Source: Nocardioides ginsengisegetis (GTDB lineage: Bacteria; Actinomycetota; Actinomycetes; Propionibacteriales; Nocardioidaceae). From it: DNA of 64,000 bases. Position numbers and translations under genes: made by a program. Under the pieces are notes generated by a model. That model was not told where the DNA came from, ran no database searches, and saw nothing but the letters and a program-made list of their open reading frames with translations. The stretch is from NCBI RefSeq assembly GCF_014138045.1, contig NZ_JACGXA010000001.1, positions 1,721,001 through 1,785,000 of the forward strand. Reading direction: 5' to 3'. Positions 26,623-37,751 of the stretch are shown here, in pieces (the first letter of the stretch is position 1; the number at the start of each line of letters is the position of its first letter).

Positions 26623-27143
26623 GGATCACCGGGACGATGCGGGCGCTCGACGAGGAGCGGGGCGCGGTGCGGGTGGAGGACGTCTACGACACGGGCATCG
26701 CCGACCTGTGGGAGGCCTGCACGACACCCGAGCGGCTCGCGCGCTGGATCGCGGAGGTCACCGGCGAGCTCCACCCGGGCGGGACCGTCGAGGTCGTCAT
26801 GACCAGCACCTGGGCCGGGTCGCTGCGGGTCGAGGCTTGCGAGGCCCCGCACCACCTGCTGCTCACGTCCGCCCCCGGCACCGACGAGGAGTCGCAGATC
26901 GAGGCCTGGCTGACGCCCGAGGGCGACCGGACCCGGCTGGTCGTCGAGGAGCGCGGGTTGCCCCTGGGTGCGCTGCACTTCCACGGCGCGGGCTGGCAGG
27001 TCCACCTGGAGGACCTCGGTCGTGCGCTCGCCCTGGACGGCCCCGCCCACGACGGCGGCTGGTCGGCCGACCGGCCGGCCGGGGCGTGGCACGGGCGCTG
27101 GCGGGACCTCACGCCGACGTACGCCGCGCTGGACCGCGGCTGA
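26619..27143 (+). CDS. SRPBCC/AHSA1-like protein
   Basis: 174 residues. RVEDVYDTGIADLWEACTTPERLARWI is the start of the AHSA1 ligand-binding fold and the rest follows it to GWQVHLEDLGRAL. In many actinobacteria this family is co-transcribed with an ArsR repressor, as here, and is thought to bind or respond to a small hydrophobic compound. Function not experimentally obvious. Confidence 0.85.
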   Translation: MRITGTMRALDEERGAVRVEDVYDTGIADLWEACTTPERLARWIAEVTGELHPGGTVEVVMTSTWAGSLRVEACEAPHHLLLTSAPGTDEESQIEAWLTPEGDRTRLVVEERGLPLGALHFHGAGWQVHLEDLGRALALDGPAHDGGWSADRPAGAWHGRWRDLTPTYAALDRG

Positions 27144-27158
27144 CGGGCGGTCAGGCGG

Positions 27159-27611
27159 TCAGGGGAGGGCCGTGTGGTCGGGATGGCCGTGCGTGCGCTC
27201 GTCCTCCTTCCACTCCGCCTCGTAGAGGTGCCGGCGACCGCCGACCAGCGCCTCCCGGGCCTCCTGCTCGAGCGACTTGAACGTGGCGTAGTAGCCCGCG
27301 TCGTACTCCTCGAGGACCTGGAAGGTCCAGCGCCCCTCGAGGACGTTGCGGCCGAGCAGCTCGCGGTCGAGACGGTCGGCCAGGTCGGTGTGGCCGGCGC
27401 ACTGGAGCAGCTCGACGGCCCTCCCGAGGGCGAGGTCCGCGGTGCCGATGCGCCGGTGGAAGGCGTAGAGAAGGCCTCGGGCCTCCTCGACCACCTCGAA
27501 GGCCTCCGACAACTTCCCCAGGGCCAGGACCGTCGCGTCGTCGACGCCGGCGGGTCGTCGGTGGCCGGGGTCGGGCAGGTCGTGATCGTCGTGGTTGAGG
27601 ACCGCGTTCAT
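27159..27611 (-). CDS. Hypothetical protein (150 aa)
   Basis: Mostly helical, acidic and soluble: LGKLSEAFEVVEEARGLLYAF and LGRAVELLQCAG are amphipathic helices, followed by RWTFQVLEEYDAGYYATFK and a His-rich C-terminus. I do not recognise the family. GGAGC lies close ahead of the ATG at 27611; the longer frame from 27683 has no site. It is convergent with the AHSA1 gene and divergent from the phosphoesterase. Confidence 0.7.
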   Translation of the reverse strand: MNAVLNHDDHDLPDPGHRRPAGVDDATVLALGKLSEAFEVVEEARGLLYAFHRRIGTADLALGRAVELLQCAGHTDLADRLDRELLGRNVLEGRWTFQVLEEYDAGYYATFKSLEQEAREALVGGRRHLYEAEWKEDERTHGHPDHTALP

Positions 27612-27721
27612 GGCTGCTCCGCTCGAGATCCGCTCGCCCGAGACGCCTTGCCACCATCGTGCGGCCGGAGGCGGGCGGTTCACTCCACCAAATGGGGGAA
27701 GTGCTGTCCTAGGGTCGTCCG

Positions 27722-28528
27722 GTGCCTGCCTCGCCCCTCGACCCGCCCCTCGACCGGATCGCCCTCATCTCGGACGTCCACGGCAACCTGACGGCCCTCG
27801 AGGCCGTCCTGGCCGACATCGACGCCCGGGGGATCACCCGGATCTTCAACCTCGGCGACTACGTCGGCAAGGGGCCGCGCGGCCGCGAGGTGGTCGACCT
27901 GTGCCGGGAGCGGTGCGAGGTCAACATCCTCGGCAACTGGGACGACTTCCTGCCGGACCCCACGCGCGAGTTCGACACCGACGCGCTGCGCTGGTGGCTC
28001 GAGCAGCTCGGCCCGGGGCAGGGCGAGTGGCTGCGATCCCTGCCGTTCTCCCACGACTTCACGATGAGCGGACGCCGGATCAGGCTGTTCCACGCCTCGG
28101 AGGAGACCGTGCACCGGCGGGTGCGGTTCGACCACGACGAGGCGGAGTTCCTCGGGCTCTTCACCAACACGCCGGCGACCGGGGACGGTCCGCTGCCCGA
28201 CGTGGTCGGCTACGCCGACACCCACGACCCCTACTACGAGACCGACCGGGAGCGCCGCACCGTCTTCAACACCGGCTCGGTCGGCAACTGCATGGGGGAC
28301 CCCACCCCGGTCTACGTCATCCTCGAGGGCGTGGTGGACGGGACCGAGGAGGCGCCGTTCGGCATCCAGTTCGCCCGGGTGCCCTACGACTGGGAGCACG
28401 AGCTGAGGGTCGCCACCGAGATGGGACTGCCGGAGCTGGAGGGCTACACGGTCGAGATCCGCGACGGCGTCTACCGGGGCAACCTGCGGGCCGGCGAGGC
28501 GCCGGACTACCACCGCTCGCCGCGCTGA
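27722..28528 (+). CDS. Metallophosphoesterase
   Basis: 268 residues. Calcineurin-like motifs: ALISDVHGNLTALEAVL at the N-terminus, FNLGDYVGKGP, NILGNWDDFL and the late TGSVGN with histidine in YADTHDPYYE. It belongs to the YfcE/ApaH-like group of phosphodiesterases. GTG start with TAGGGT (27710-27715) six bases upstream. The stop overlaps the methyltransferase ATG. Confidence 0.88.
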   Translation: MPASPLDPPLDRIALISDVHGNLTALEAVLADIDARGITRIFNLGDYVGKGPRGREVVDLCRERCEVNILGNWDDFLPDPTREFDTDALRWWLEQLGPGQGEWLRSLPFSHDFTMSGRRIRLFHASEETVHRRVRFDHDEAEFLGLFTNTPATGDGPLPDVVGYADTHDPYYETDRERRTVFNTGSVGNCMGDPTPVYVILEGVVDGTEEAPFGIQFARVPYDWEHELRVATEMGLPELEGYTVEIRDGVYRGNLRAGEAPDYHRSPR

Positions 28529-29217
28529 TGACCGCACCCGACGGCCACGACTACGTCGCCGACACCCGGTCCTCCTACGACGCGATGGCCGAGGCGTACG
28601 CCGACTTCGTCCGGCACGAGCTCGACTCCTTCCCGGTGGCGCGGGCGATGCTGGCCGTCTTCGCCGAGCTCGTGCTGGCCGCCGGGGGAGGGCCGGTGCT
28701 CGACGCGGGTTGCGGTGTCGGCCGGATCTGCGGCCACCTCGGCGGCCTGGGCCTCGACGTGAGCGGCGTCGACCTCTCACCCGGCATGCTCGCGGTCGCG
28801 CGACGCGACCACCCGGGCCACGCCTACACCGAGGGCTCGCTGCTCGACCTACCGGCCGAGGACGCGTCGTACGACGGAGCGCTGGCGTGGTACTCCCTGA
28901 TCCACGTGCCGCCGGCCGACCAGCCCCGGGCGCTGGCCGAGCTGCACCGGGTGCTGCGCCCGGGCGGGCACCTGCTGCTGGCCTTCCAGGTCGGCGACGA
29001 GCCGTCCCATCGGACCGACGCGGCCGGGATCCCGATGCGGCTGACCTTCCACCGGATCAACCTCGACGCCATCCAGGTGCTGCTCCGCGACGCGGGCTTC
29101 GACGTCGTGAGCACGACCTGGCGCGAGCGCGAGCCGGACGAGAAGTCGCCGCAGGGGATCGTGCTGGCGCGAAAGCAGGTGACCGGCCTGGTGGAGGCCG
29201 GTGCCGGATCGCCCTAG
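28528..29217 (+). CDS. SAM-dependent methyltransferase
   Basis: 229 residues. Class I motif I is VLDAGCGVGRICGHL, followed by VSGVDLSPGMLAVAR, and HRVLRPGGHLLLAFQVG marks the post-motif strand of the Methyltransf_11/25 group. Substrate unknown. Its ATG overlaps the phosphoesterase stop (TGATG), so both are produced from one message. Confidence 0.87.
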   Translation: MTAPDGHDYVADTRSSYDAMAEAYADFVRHELDSFPVARAMLAVFAELVLAAGGGPVLDAGCGVGRICGHLGGLGLDVSGVDLSPGMLAVARRDHPGHAYTEGSLLDLPAEDASYDGALAWYSLIHVPPADQPRALAELHRVLRPGGHLLLAFQVGDEPSHRTDAAGIPMRLTFHRINLDAIQVLLRDAGFDVVSTTWREREPDEKSPQGIVLARKQVTGLVEAGAGSP

Positions 29218-29302
29218 TCCGTCCGCGCTATCGACACGTCGAGGTGGTCGGCGTACGCAGGAAGAAGGAGCCCGGAGACAGCGGTCGAATCGGGTGGTGC
29301 TC

Positions 29303-31528
29303 ATGCAGACGTCGGCGGTGCAACGACTCGCAGTCCGGTGTGCCCGGCACCCGTGGCGCACCCTGGCTGTCTGGAGCGTGGTCCTCGCCCTGGCGTTGCT
29401 GTCGAGCGCGATGCTGCTCGGCTCGGCCCTGACGACCGAGGGGTCGATCAAGTCCGAGCCGGACTCGCTCAAGGGGTTCAACCTGATCGATGACCGGTTC
29501 CCGGCGCGCAACGAGGTCACCGAGTACGTCGTCGTGCGGTCCGAGTCCGGCACGGCCGCCGACCTGCGTGCCACCGTTGCCCGGCTCCGCACGGACCTCG
29601 CGGCCGCGGACGGCGTCAAGGACGTCGGCGACCCCTTCGCGACCGGGGCCGGGGGACTGGTGTCCCAGGACGGCACGGCGGTGCTGGTCCCGGTGGTGAT
29701 GAACGACGACGGCGGCGCCGACCCAACCGCCGGGATCGCCGACGTGGTGGATGCCGTCGAGGGCGTCGACGCGCAGGACGGTGTCGCGGCGACGATCACG
29801 GGGCAGTGGACCCTCGGCTACGACTTCACCCTGGTCTCGCAGCACGACCTCGAGAAGGGCGAGATGCAGTTCGGCCTGCCGGCGGCCCTGGTCGTGCTGC
29901 TCCTGGTCTTCGGGGCCGTGGTCGCCGCGTCGGTGCCGCTGCTGATGGCCGTGGCCTCGATCGTCGTCGCCGTGGGCGTCTCGGCCGTGGTCGGACAGGC
30001 CACCGACCTGTCGTTCTTCATCGTCAACATGGTGATCGCCATGGGCCTGGCCCTGGGGATCGACTACTCCCTGTTCGTCACCTCCCGCTTCCGGGAGGAA
30101 CGGCACGCCGGCCTGGACCGACTCGCCGCGATCGCCGTCTGTGGTGCCACGGCCAGCAAGGCCGTGCTGTTCTCGGGGCTGTCGTTCGTGGTGGCCCTGC
30201 TCGGCATGCTGCTCGTCCCGGACACGGTCCTGCGCAGCCTGGCCTTCGGGGCGATCGTGGTCGGCCTCGTCACCGTGGCCGCCGCGCTGACCCTGCTGCC
30301 GGCGACGCTGGCGCTGCTCGGAGACCGCATCGAGCGGGGAAGGATCCCGTTCGTCCCGCGTCAGCACGGCGGGGAGAGCCCCTTCTGGCGGCGCGCCGTC
30401 GGGCGGGCCACCAAGCGCCCGGTGGTCACGGTCGTCGTGGCCAGTGGACTGCTGGTCCTGCTGGCGCTGCCGGTGCTCGGTCTCCGCACCGGGTCGGCGG
30501 GCCTGACGACGCTGCCGAGCGACACGGTGACCCAACGCGGCTTCGCCGCCCTCACGACGTACTTTCCCCAGGGCGTGCGTCCGAGCCCGGCCCAGGTGGT
30601 GGTGGACGCGCCGTCCTCGCCGCAGGTCGCTGCTGCCGTCGCACGACTGGAGGAGCGGGTCGCTGCCGACCCCGACTTCGGCCCCTCCACCGTGACCACG
30701 GCGCCGGGGGAGGACCTCACCCTCGTCGAGGTCGTCGTGGAGGGTGATCCGGCGAGCTCGCGGGCGAGCGCCGCGATCACCCGGCTGCGACGGGACTACA
30801 TCCCCACCGCCTTCGACGGCGTCGACGCCCCGGTGTACGTCACCGGCACCACGGCCTTCGACATCGACTACGCCGCGCTGATCGACCACTGGCTGCCGAT
30901 CGTGATCACCTTCGTCCTGACGCTGAGCTTCCTCCTGCTCCTGCTCGTCTTCCGATCGGTGGTGCTGCCACTGAAGGCCGTCGTGCTGAACCTGCTGTCC
31001 GTCGGCGCCGCCTACGGCCTGATGGTGCTGGTCTTCCAGGACGGCCACGGCGCCGATCTGCTCGGGCTGCGGCAGATCGACCGGGTGGAGCCGTGGGTGC
31101 CGGTGTTCCTGTTCTCGGTGCTGTTCGCGCTGTCCATGGACTACCACGTCTTCCTGCTCACCCGGATCAAGGAGCGCTACCTGGCCACGGGGGACACCGT
31201 CGACGCGGTCGCGCACGGCGTCGGTGCGACGGGGCGCATCATCACCGGTGCGGCGCTGATCATCGTGGTGGTGTTCGTCGGCTTCGCCCAGGGTGACCTC
31301 GTCGGCTTCCAGCAGATGGGGTTCGGCGTCGCCGTGGCGCTGTTCATCGACGCCACGCTGATCCGGACCGTCCTGGTGCCCGCCAGCATGGTGCTGCTGG
31401 GTCGGTGGAACTGGTACCTGCCCGGCTGGCTCGAGTGGCTGCCCGAGCTGCACGTCGAGGGCGGCGCCGAGGGGGAGGCGGAGCGCGACGCACAGGTCGT
31501 GCCCACGGGATCCGCCATCAGGCAGTAG
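29303..31528 (+). CDS. MMPL family RND transporter
   Basis: About 741 residues with twelve predicted membrane segments in the two-half RND arrangement. Charged motifs GLALGIDYSLFVTSRFREE in the first half and SMDYHVFLLTRIKERYLA in the second carry the proton-relay aspartates of MMPL proteins. Family members export lipids or drugs in actinobacteria; the cargo is not evident. ATG at 29303 is taken; a GTG at 29294 would add three residues. No clear ribosome site precedes either. Confidence 0.85.
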   Translation: MQTSAVQRLAVRCARHPWRTLAVWSVVLALALLSSAMLLGSALTTEGSIKSEPDSLKGFNLIDDRFPARNEVTEYVVVRSESGTAADLRATVARLRTDLAAADGVKDVGDPFATGAGGLVSQDGTAVLVPVVMNDDGGADPTAGIADVVDAVEGVDAQDGVAATITGQWTLGYDFTLVSQHDLEKGEMQFGLPAALVVLLLVFGAVVAASVPLLMAVASIVVAVGVSAVVGQATDLSFFIVNMVIAMGLALGIDYSLFVTSRFREERHAGLDRLAAIAVCGATASKAVLFSGLSFVVALLGMLLVPDTVLRSLAFGAIVVGLVTVAAALTLLPATLALLGDRIERGRIPFVPRQHGGESPFWRRAVGRATKRPVVTVVVASGLLVLLALPVLGLRTGSAGLTTLPSDTVTQRGFAALTTYFPQGVRPSPAQVVVDAPSSPQVAAAVARLEERVAADPDFGPSTVTTAPGEDLTLVEVVVEGDPASSRASAAITRLRRDYIPTAFDGVDAPVYVTGTTAFDIDYAALIDHWLPIVITFVLTLSFLLLLLVFRSVVLPLKAVVLNLLSVGAAYGLMVLVFQDGHGADLLGLRQIDRVEPWVPVFLFSVLFALSMDYHVFLLTRIKERYLATGDTVDAVAHGVGATGRIITGAALIIVVVFVGFAQGDLVGFQQMGFGVAVALFIDATLIRTVLVPASMVLLGRWNWYLPGWLEWLPELHVEGGAEGEAERDAQVVPTGSAIRQ

Positions 31529-31550
31529 CCGGGGGTTCATCGACGTCGGG

Positions 31551-32090
31551 TCAGGAGCGCCACTCGTCGCGCAGCAGGGCCCAGACCTCGAGGTCGTGGA
31601 AGTCCTCGCGCACTGGGAACACCTGGCGCAGCGTGCCCTCGTGGGTGAAGCCGAGCCGCTGGGGGATCGCTCGGCTCGGGACGTTGCCGGGGGAGCAGCG
31701 CCACTCGACGCGGCGGAGCCGACGCTCACCGAACGCCCAGTCGACCATGCTCTCCACGGCCCTGGTGACGATGCCCTGGCCGCGTGCCTCCCGGGCGAGG
31801 AAGACGCCGATCTCGGCGGTCCCGGCGCGGAGGTTGATGCTGGGGAACAGCGTGCCGCCCACGAGCACGTCATCGAGCCAGATCCCGAAGAGGCGACGGG
31901 TGTCGTCGGCCCGACCGCGGGAGAAGCTCTCCAGGAAACCCTTGGTGGCCTCGCTGGACTCGAAGTGCTCCCACGGCAGCCAGTCGTAGAGGTCGGTGCC
32001 CGAACGCCGGAAGAACGCGGCGAGCTCCTCGGCGTGCCAGGGCTCGAGGTCACGCAGTTCCGCGGGGTCGATTCGGTGTCGCATCAGCAC
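31551..32090 (-). CDS. GNAT N-acetyltransferase (RimJ/RimL type)
   Basis: 179 residues. AEIGVFLAREARGQGIVTRAV carries the acetyl-CoA binding loop (ARGQGI), and RVEWRCSPGNVPSRAIPQRLGFTHEG is the RimJ/RimL C-terminal half. It may acetylate a protein N-terminus or small amine. GTG start at 32090 is chosen because TACCGT (32097-32102, minus strand) lies six bases upstream; ATG at 32084 would be two codons shorter. Confidence 0.85.
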   Translation of the reverse strand: MLMRHRIDPAELRDLEPWHAEELAAFFRRSGTDLYDWLPWEHFESSEATKGFLESFSRGRADDTRRLFGIWLDDVLVGGTLFPSINLRAGTAEIGVFLAREARGQGIVTRAVESMVDWAFGERRLRRVEWRCSPGNVPSRAIPQRLGFTHEGTLRQVFPVREDFHDLEVWALLRDEWRS

Positions 32091-32227
32091 GGGGGCACGG
32101 TAGCCAGCCCGTGGGAGCCGGAGGGCGAACGACACCCGTGTCGTTCCCGGAGGGGAGTGGCACTGGGTGTCAATGTCGGGGGCGTGTACGGCGGGGCCGA
32201 TTGTGATGCGGTGCGAGGGAGTGATCA

Positions 32228-32518
32228 GTGGAGCCAGAGATCGTGCGGCTACTGGTGGACGCGCTCACGGCAGAAGAAGAAGACAGGCGCGACCTCCGCC
32301 GCGTGGTCGTCTCCGCCAGCGACTTCGACAGCGCGGTCAGGGGCGCTCACCTGGTCTTTCCGGAGTGGCGCCTCGGCCAGACGAGCTGCAACGTCCTCCG
32401 AGCCTGGCGACCAGATCTGTACCTGGAACTGGCCGGGACCGAGGTGGACCCCTTCTACCGAGACGACCTCCTGCCCGAGTTTCATCGCTGGCTTGCTGAC
32501 CGCACGGCGGGGGACTGA
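32228..32518 (+). CDS. Hypothetical protein (96 aa)
   Basis: Acidic, soluble protein beginning with GTG after GAGGGAG at a 6-7 base distance. Contains FPEWRLGQTSCNVLRAWRP and a C-terminal FHRWLAD helix. No family recognised. Its stop lies 43 bp from the putative dif site. Confidence 0.6.
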   Translation: MEPEIVRLLVDALTAEEEDRRDLRRVVVSASDFDSAVRGAHLVFPEWRLGQTSCNVLRAWRPDLYLELAGTEVDPFYRDDLLPEFHRWLADRTAGD

Positions 32519-32561
32519 GGAAACGGCTCCTGCTCCATCCGATGGAGGTCCGCAACACAGA

Positions 32562-32589
32562 AGTTGACATAATGTCAGTTATCGGCGAT
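32562..32589 (-). other. dif: Putative chromosomal dif site (XerC/XerD recombination site)
   Basis: Read on the minus strand: left arm ATCGCCGATAA (11 bp), central CTGACA (6 bp), right arm TTATGTCAACT (11 bp). The 11-6-11 layout, the ATAA...TTAT inner ends and the TTATGT-AA core of the right arm are those of bacterial dif sites (for comparison the E. coli and B. subtilis right arms start TTATGT). It sits in non-coding, relatively AT-rich DNA. It is the site where XerCD resolves chromosome dimers during FtsK-driven segregation. Confidence 0.8.
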
Positions 32590-32645
32590 ATGGAAACGGT
32601 CGTCGGAAGGGGCTGAGATCCTGCCGAGGACCGGTCCGCATGCAT

Positions 32646-32706
32646 GCCGTTTGGTCCCCAACGGCATGAAATTGCAGTCCTGACGTGCCGTTGATGACCA
32701 AACGGC
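32646..32706. repeat. Paired palindromic repeat, inverted (cluster B)
   Basis: GCCGTTTGGTCCCCAACGGC (32646-32665), 21-bp gap, GCCGTTGATGACCAAACGGC (32687-32706). Same unit structure as the clusters at 17.9-18.1 and 54.4-54.6 kb. The gap sequence resembles that of the 54361 pair (about 15 of 21 positions agree). Confidence 0.8.
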
Positions 32707-33018
32707 ATGGTGCACGCGTCCCGGTGTCCGTTGCCATAGAGCTCCGGGACACCGAGTTCTGTCAGAGCGATCCTCAGCGACGTCGTGTCGCGACGCCGGC
32801 GACATTTCCGCGTCACGGGCACCTGGTTGGCGCGTGCTTGCCGAGAATGCCCCGTCGACGCGGCACGACCTCGCGCCAGGCGGTCCGGCGGTCCACGCCC
32901 GGCCAGCTGCGCCGACCCGACCCCCGGATAACTGCTGGATACCGGGCATTATGCAGCAAACGACACCCTTGTCATTCGGGACCGGCGTTGGGGGTGGTCG
33001 TCGCTAGCGTCGCCGTCC

Positions 33019-34059
33019 ATGAAGGGCAACCTGCTGGTGCACGACGCCATCGACGGCTGGTTCCTGGCGCGGGCGCCGCGCAAGGACTCGCCCCACACGC
33101 GCGCGGCCTACACGCGTGACCTGACCGCGATCATCACCGTCACCGCGGCACACCTCGGCCGCACCGTCGACGACCTGCGCGTCGGCGACCTGACGCTGTC
33201 CGTGCTGCGCCACGCCTTCGGCACCTGGTCGGAGGGTCGGGCGGCGGCGAGCATCCGTCGTGCCCACTCGACGTGGAGCGGCTTCTTCGAGTACCTCGTC
33301 TCCGAGGAGCACCTCGACGGCTCCCCCATGCCCGGCGTCGGCAAGCCCAGGTCGCCCCAGCGGCTGCCCAAGCCCTTCGCCGAGGACGACGCCGCCCGGA
33401 TCGTGCGGACCCTCACCGACGCCGCCGTACGCCGTCGCCAGCCCTGGCCCGAGCTCGACGCGGCCGTCGTGCTCACCGCGATGGTCACCGGCGTCCGCTC
33501 GGCCGAGCTGCTCGCCGTCGACATCGGCGACGTCACCCGCACGGCAGGCAACGAGCGCATCAAGGTGCTCGGCAAGGGCGACGCGGAGCGCTCGATCCCG
33601 GTGGAGCCGGTCCTCCTGGACTTCCTCGACTCCTACCTCGACAGCCGGCGGGCCAGATTTCCCGGCACCGCGCGCCAGCGCGGCGTCACCAGCGACGGCG
33701 ACCCGTGGGCCTGGTGGCGACCCCACGACCCGTTGTTCGTCGACCGGACCGGCCAGCGGATGCGCACCGGCGCGCTCCAGTACCTCGTCGAGCTCGTCTA
33801 CCGCGATGCCGGCGTCAACGCGGCGCGTGCCCGGGGCGCGCTGGTGCACGCGCTGCGCCACACGGCTGCCACCCGACTGGTCGAACGCGGCGGCACCGCG
33901 GTCGAGCTGATGGACTTCCTCGGCCATCGCTCGCTCGCGACCTCGCAGGGCTACCTCGCCTCGACCGCCGCCGGGGTGCGCGCCGCCGCGGCCCGCTCCC
34001 CCGTCTACGGGCTGCTGTCCGCTCCGGTGCCGCCCCCGGAGCGCGACGCCCCCGACTGA
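33019..34059 (+). CDS. Tyrosine recombinase (XerC/D-like integrase)
   Basis: 346 residues with a complete catalytic set: R160 (TGVRSAELL), K186 (VLGKGDAER), H277 and R280 (HALRHTAATRL), H303 (GHRSLAT) and nucleophile Y312 (SQGYLAS). An N-terminal SAM-like DNA-binding domain occupies residues 1-115. TAGCGT (33005-33010) is eight bases before the ATG. There is no adjacent tRNA, excisionase or phage gene, so it does not look like a prophage integrase. It lies 429 bp from the putative dif site; whether it is the housekeeping XerC or XerD or a third recombinase cannot be decided here. Confidence 0.88.
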   Translation: MKGNLLVHDAIDGWFLARAPRKDSPHTRAAYTRDLTAIITVTAAHLGRTVDDLRVGDLTLSVLRHAFGTWSEGRAAASIRRAHSTWSGFFEYLVSEEHLDGSPMPGVGKPRSPQRLPKPFAEDDAARIVRTLTDAAVRRRQPWPELDAAVVLTAMVTGVRSAELLAVDIGDVTRTAGNERIKVLGKGDAERSIPVEPVLLDFLDSYLDSRRARFPGTARQRGVTSDGDPWAWWRPHDPLFVDRTGQRMRTGALQYLVELVYRDAGVNAARARGALVHALRHTAATRLVERGGTAVELMDFLGHRSLATSQGYLASTAAGVRAAAARSPVYGLLSAPVPPPERDAPD

Positions 34060-34068
34060 GAACGCTTC

Positions 34069-36429
<2,361 letters not shown>

Positions 36430-36464
36430 GCCTGGCGGCTCCTCGGTCGTGGTGGACGGTCGTC

Positions 36465-36875
36465 TCAGGCGCGCTGGTTGATGCGGAGCAGGTTGCCCGA
36501 CGGGTCACGGAAGGCGCAGTCGCGGACGCCGTAGGGCTGGTCGGTGGGTTCCTGGAGCACCTCGGCCCCGCTGGCCTCGAGCTTGCCGAAGACCAGGTCG
36601 AGGTCGTCGGTGGCCAGGGTCAGCGCGGTGTAGCTGCCCTTGGCGATCAGCTCCAGGACCGTACGTCGCTCGTCGTCGGTGATGCCGGGGTCGGTGGCCG
36701 GCGGGTGCAGCACGATCGAGGTCTCCGGCTGGTTGGCGGGACCGACGGTGATCCAGCGCATGCCGGCGTACCCCACGTCGTTGCGGACCTCGAAGCCGAG
36801 CGTGTCGCGGTAGAAGGCGAGCGAGGCCTCGGGATCGGTGTGCGGGAGGAAGGCGTAGTGAATGGTGATGTCCAT
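36465..36875 (-). CDS. VOC family (glyoxalase-like) protein
   Basis: 136 residues, two beta-alpha-beta-beta-beta modules: HTDPEASLAFYRDTLGFEV at the start and YGVRDCAFRDPSGNLLRI at the end. Members bind metal and are dioxygenases, glyoxalases or antibiotic-binding proteins; no specific function is visible. The ATG has its own -10 box TAGCGT seven bases upstream, which falls inside the end of the AraC gene, so it can be transcribed alone or with araC. Confidence 0.87.
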   Translation of the reverse strand: MDITIHYAFLPHTDPEASLAFYRDTLGFEVRNDVGYAGMRWITVGPANQPETSIVLHPPATDPGITDDERRTVLELIAKGSYTALTLATDDLDLVFGKLEASGAEVLQEPTDQPYGVRDCAFRDPSGNLLRINQRA

Positions 36876-36880
36876 GCGGC

Positions 36881-37354
36881 TCACGCTAGGTCCGGCCCCA
36901 CCCCGTGCGCTTCTTCATTCCTGATCGATGCGGTCATGGTCGATCTGATCGGCCTGGTGACCTGGCGCGCGTGGCACGACGGCATCGCCGCGGTGGCGCC
37001 GTCGGTCTGCGCCTTGTAGGTGCTCGGCGGCACGCCGACGAGCTCGGTGAAGCGGGTGCTGAAGGTGCCCAGCGAGGAGCAGCCGACGGCGAAGCAGACC
37101 TCGGTCACCGAGAGGTCCCCGGTGCGCAGCAGTGCCATCGCGCGCTCGATCCGCCGCGTCATGAGGTAGCTGTAGGGCGACTCGCCGTACGCCCGCTTGA
37201 ACTCACGGCTCAGGTGACCGGCCGACATGTGCGCGTCGCGCGCGAGCGCCTCGACGTCGAGCGGCTGGGCGTAGTCACGGTCGATCCGGTCCCGGACGCG
37301 CCGGAGCCGTGCGAGGTCGCGCAGACGCTGCTGCTCCGCGGGGCTGCTGGTCAC
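36881..37354 (-). CDS. AraC family transcriptional regulator
   Basis: 157 residues, essentially the DNA-binding part only: first helix-turn-helix DVEALARDAHMSAGHLSREF, second VTEVCFAVGCSSLGTFSTRF, preceded by a short N-terminus and followed by about 35 extra residues. There is no sugar-binding cupin. The stop is five bases from the VOC start, and this pairing is common in actinobacteria, where the regulator probably controls the VOC gene. GTG start chosen at the beginning of similarity. Confidence 0.85.
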   Translation of the reverse strand: MTSSPAEQQRLRDLARLRRVRDRIDRDYAQPLDVEALARDAHMSAGHLSREFKRAYGESPYSYLMTRRIERAMALLRTGDLSVTEVCFAVGCSSLGTFSTRFTELVGVPPSTYKAQTDGATAAMPSCHARQVTRPIRSTMTASIRNEEAHGVGPDLA

Positions 37355-37595
37355 GCCCTCATCGTGCCACCGGAGGCACAGGAGAAGTGGCTCATGGCGG
37401 TTCGGCGGCGCACCCGTGGCCGGCACTGACCATGGCGCATGGCCCGTTCGGGCCAGGGGCCGGGACACGATCCTCCCGACTTCTGCACGACGCGCTCAGG
37501 TTGCCCGCAACCTCCGGACTTTTCGGCCGGTCGGGGGGCAAGGTGGAACAAGCGCGTGGGGGACGCGCCAGGGGACACCGGAGGGACTGGACATC

Positions 37596-37751
37596 ATGTG
37601 GGACACCGTTGACGACAACCATGGACACCACCTGTCGCACGACATGCCGTGCGCGCACTGCGGGCACGCCGTGCACACCTACCTGGCCTGCTCGGACACG
37701 TGCGACTGCCAGCCCGTGTCGATGCCGGGTGCGCAGCTGACGCCAGCCTGA
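37596..37751 (+). CDS. Small Cys/His-rich protein (51 aa)
   Basis: MWDTVDDNHGHHLSHD is followed by CAHCGHAVHTYLAC and CDC, giving two CxxC-type pairs plus several histidines, a likely zinc-binding knuckle. GGAGG lies 11 bases before the ATG. The stop codon abuts the 3' end of the phosphatase gene, with no base between them. No named family recognised. The 240 bp between AraC and this gene shows no other feature. Confidence 0.65.
   Translation: MWDTVDDNHGHHLSHDMPCAHCGHAVHTYLACSDTCDCQPVSMPGAQLTPA

Larger units (their letters stand above)
32519..33018. other. 500-bp non-coding stretch with dif-like site and repeat cluster B
   Basis: Holds the 28-bp dif-like site (32562-32589), a pair of palindromic repeats (32646-32706), and the recombinase promoter at its right end. 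It is clearly less GC-rich than the surroundings near 32555-32610. The section 32710-33000 shows no gene or structure that I can support. Confidence 0.8.

Noticed and set aside
32565..32706. Attachment site of an integrated element
   Set aside because: No tRNA, no second copy of the core and no mobile genes follow; the sequence fits dif.
32640..32830. Short open frames starting MPFGHQRHV or similar over the palindromes
   Set aside because: They arise from translating the repeat itself and reappear at every copy; not genes.
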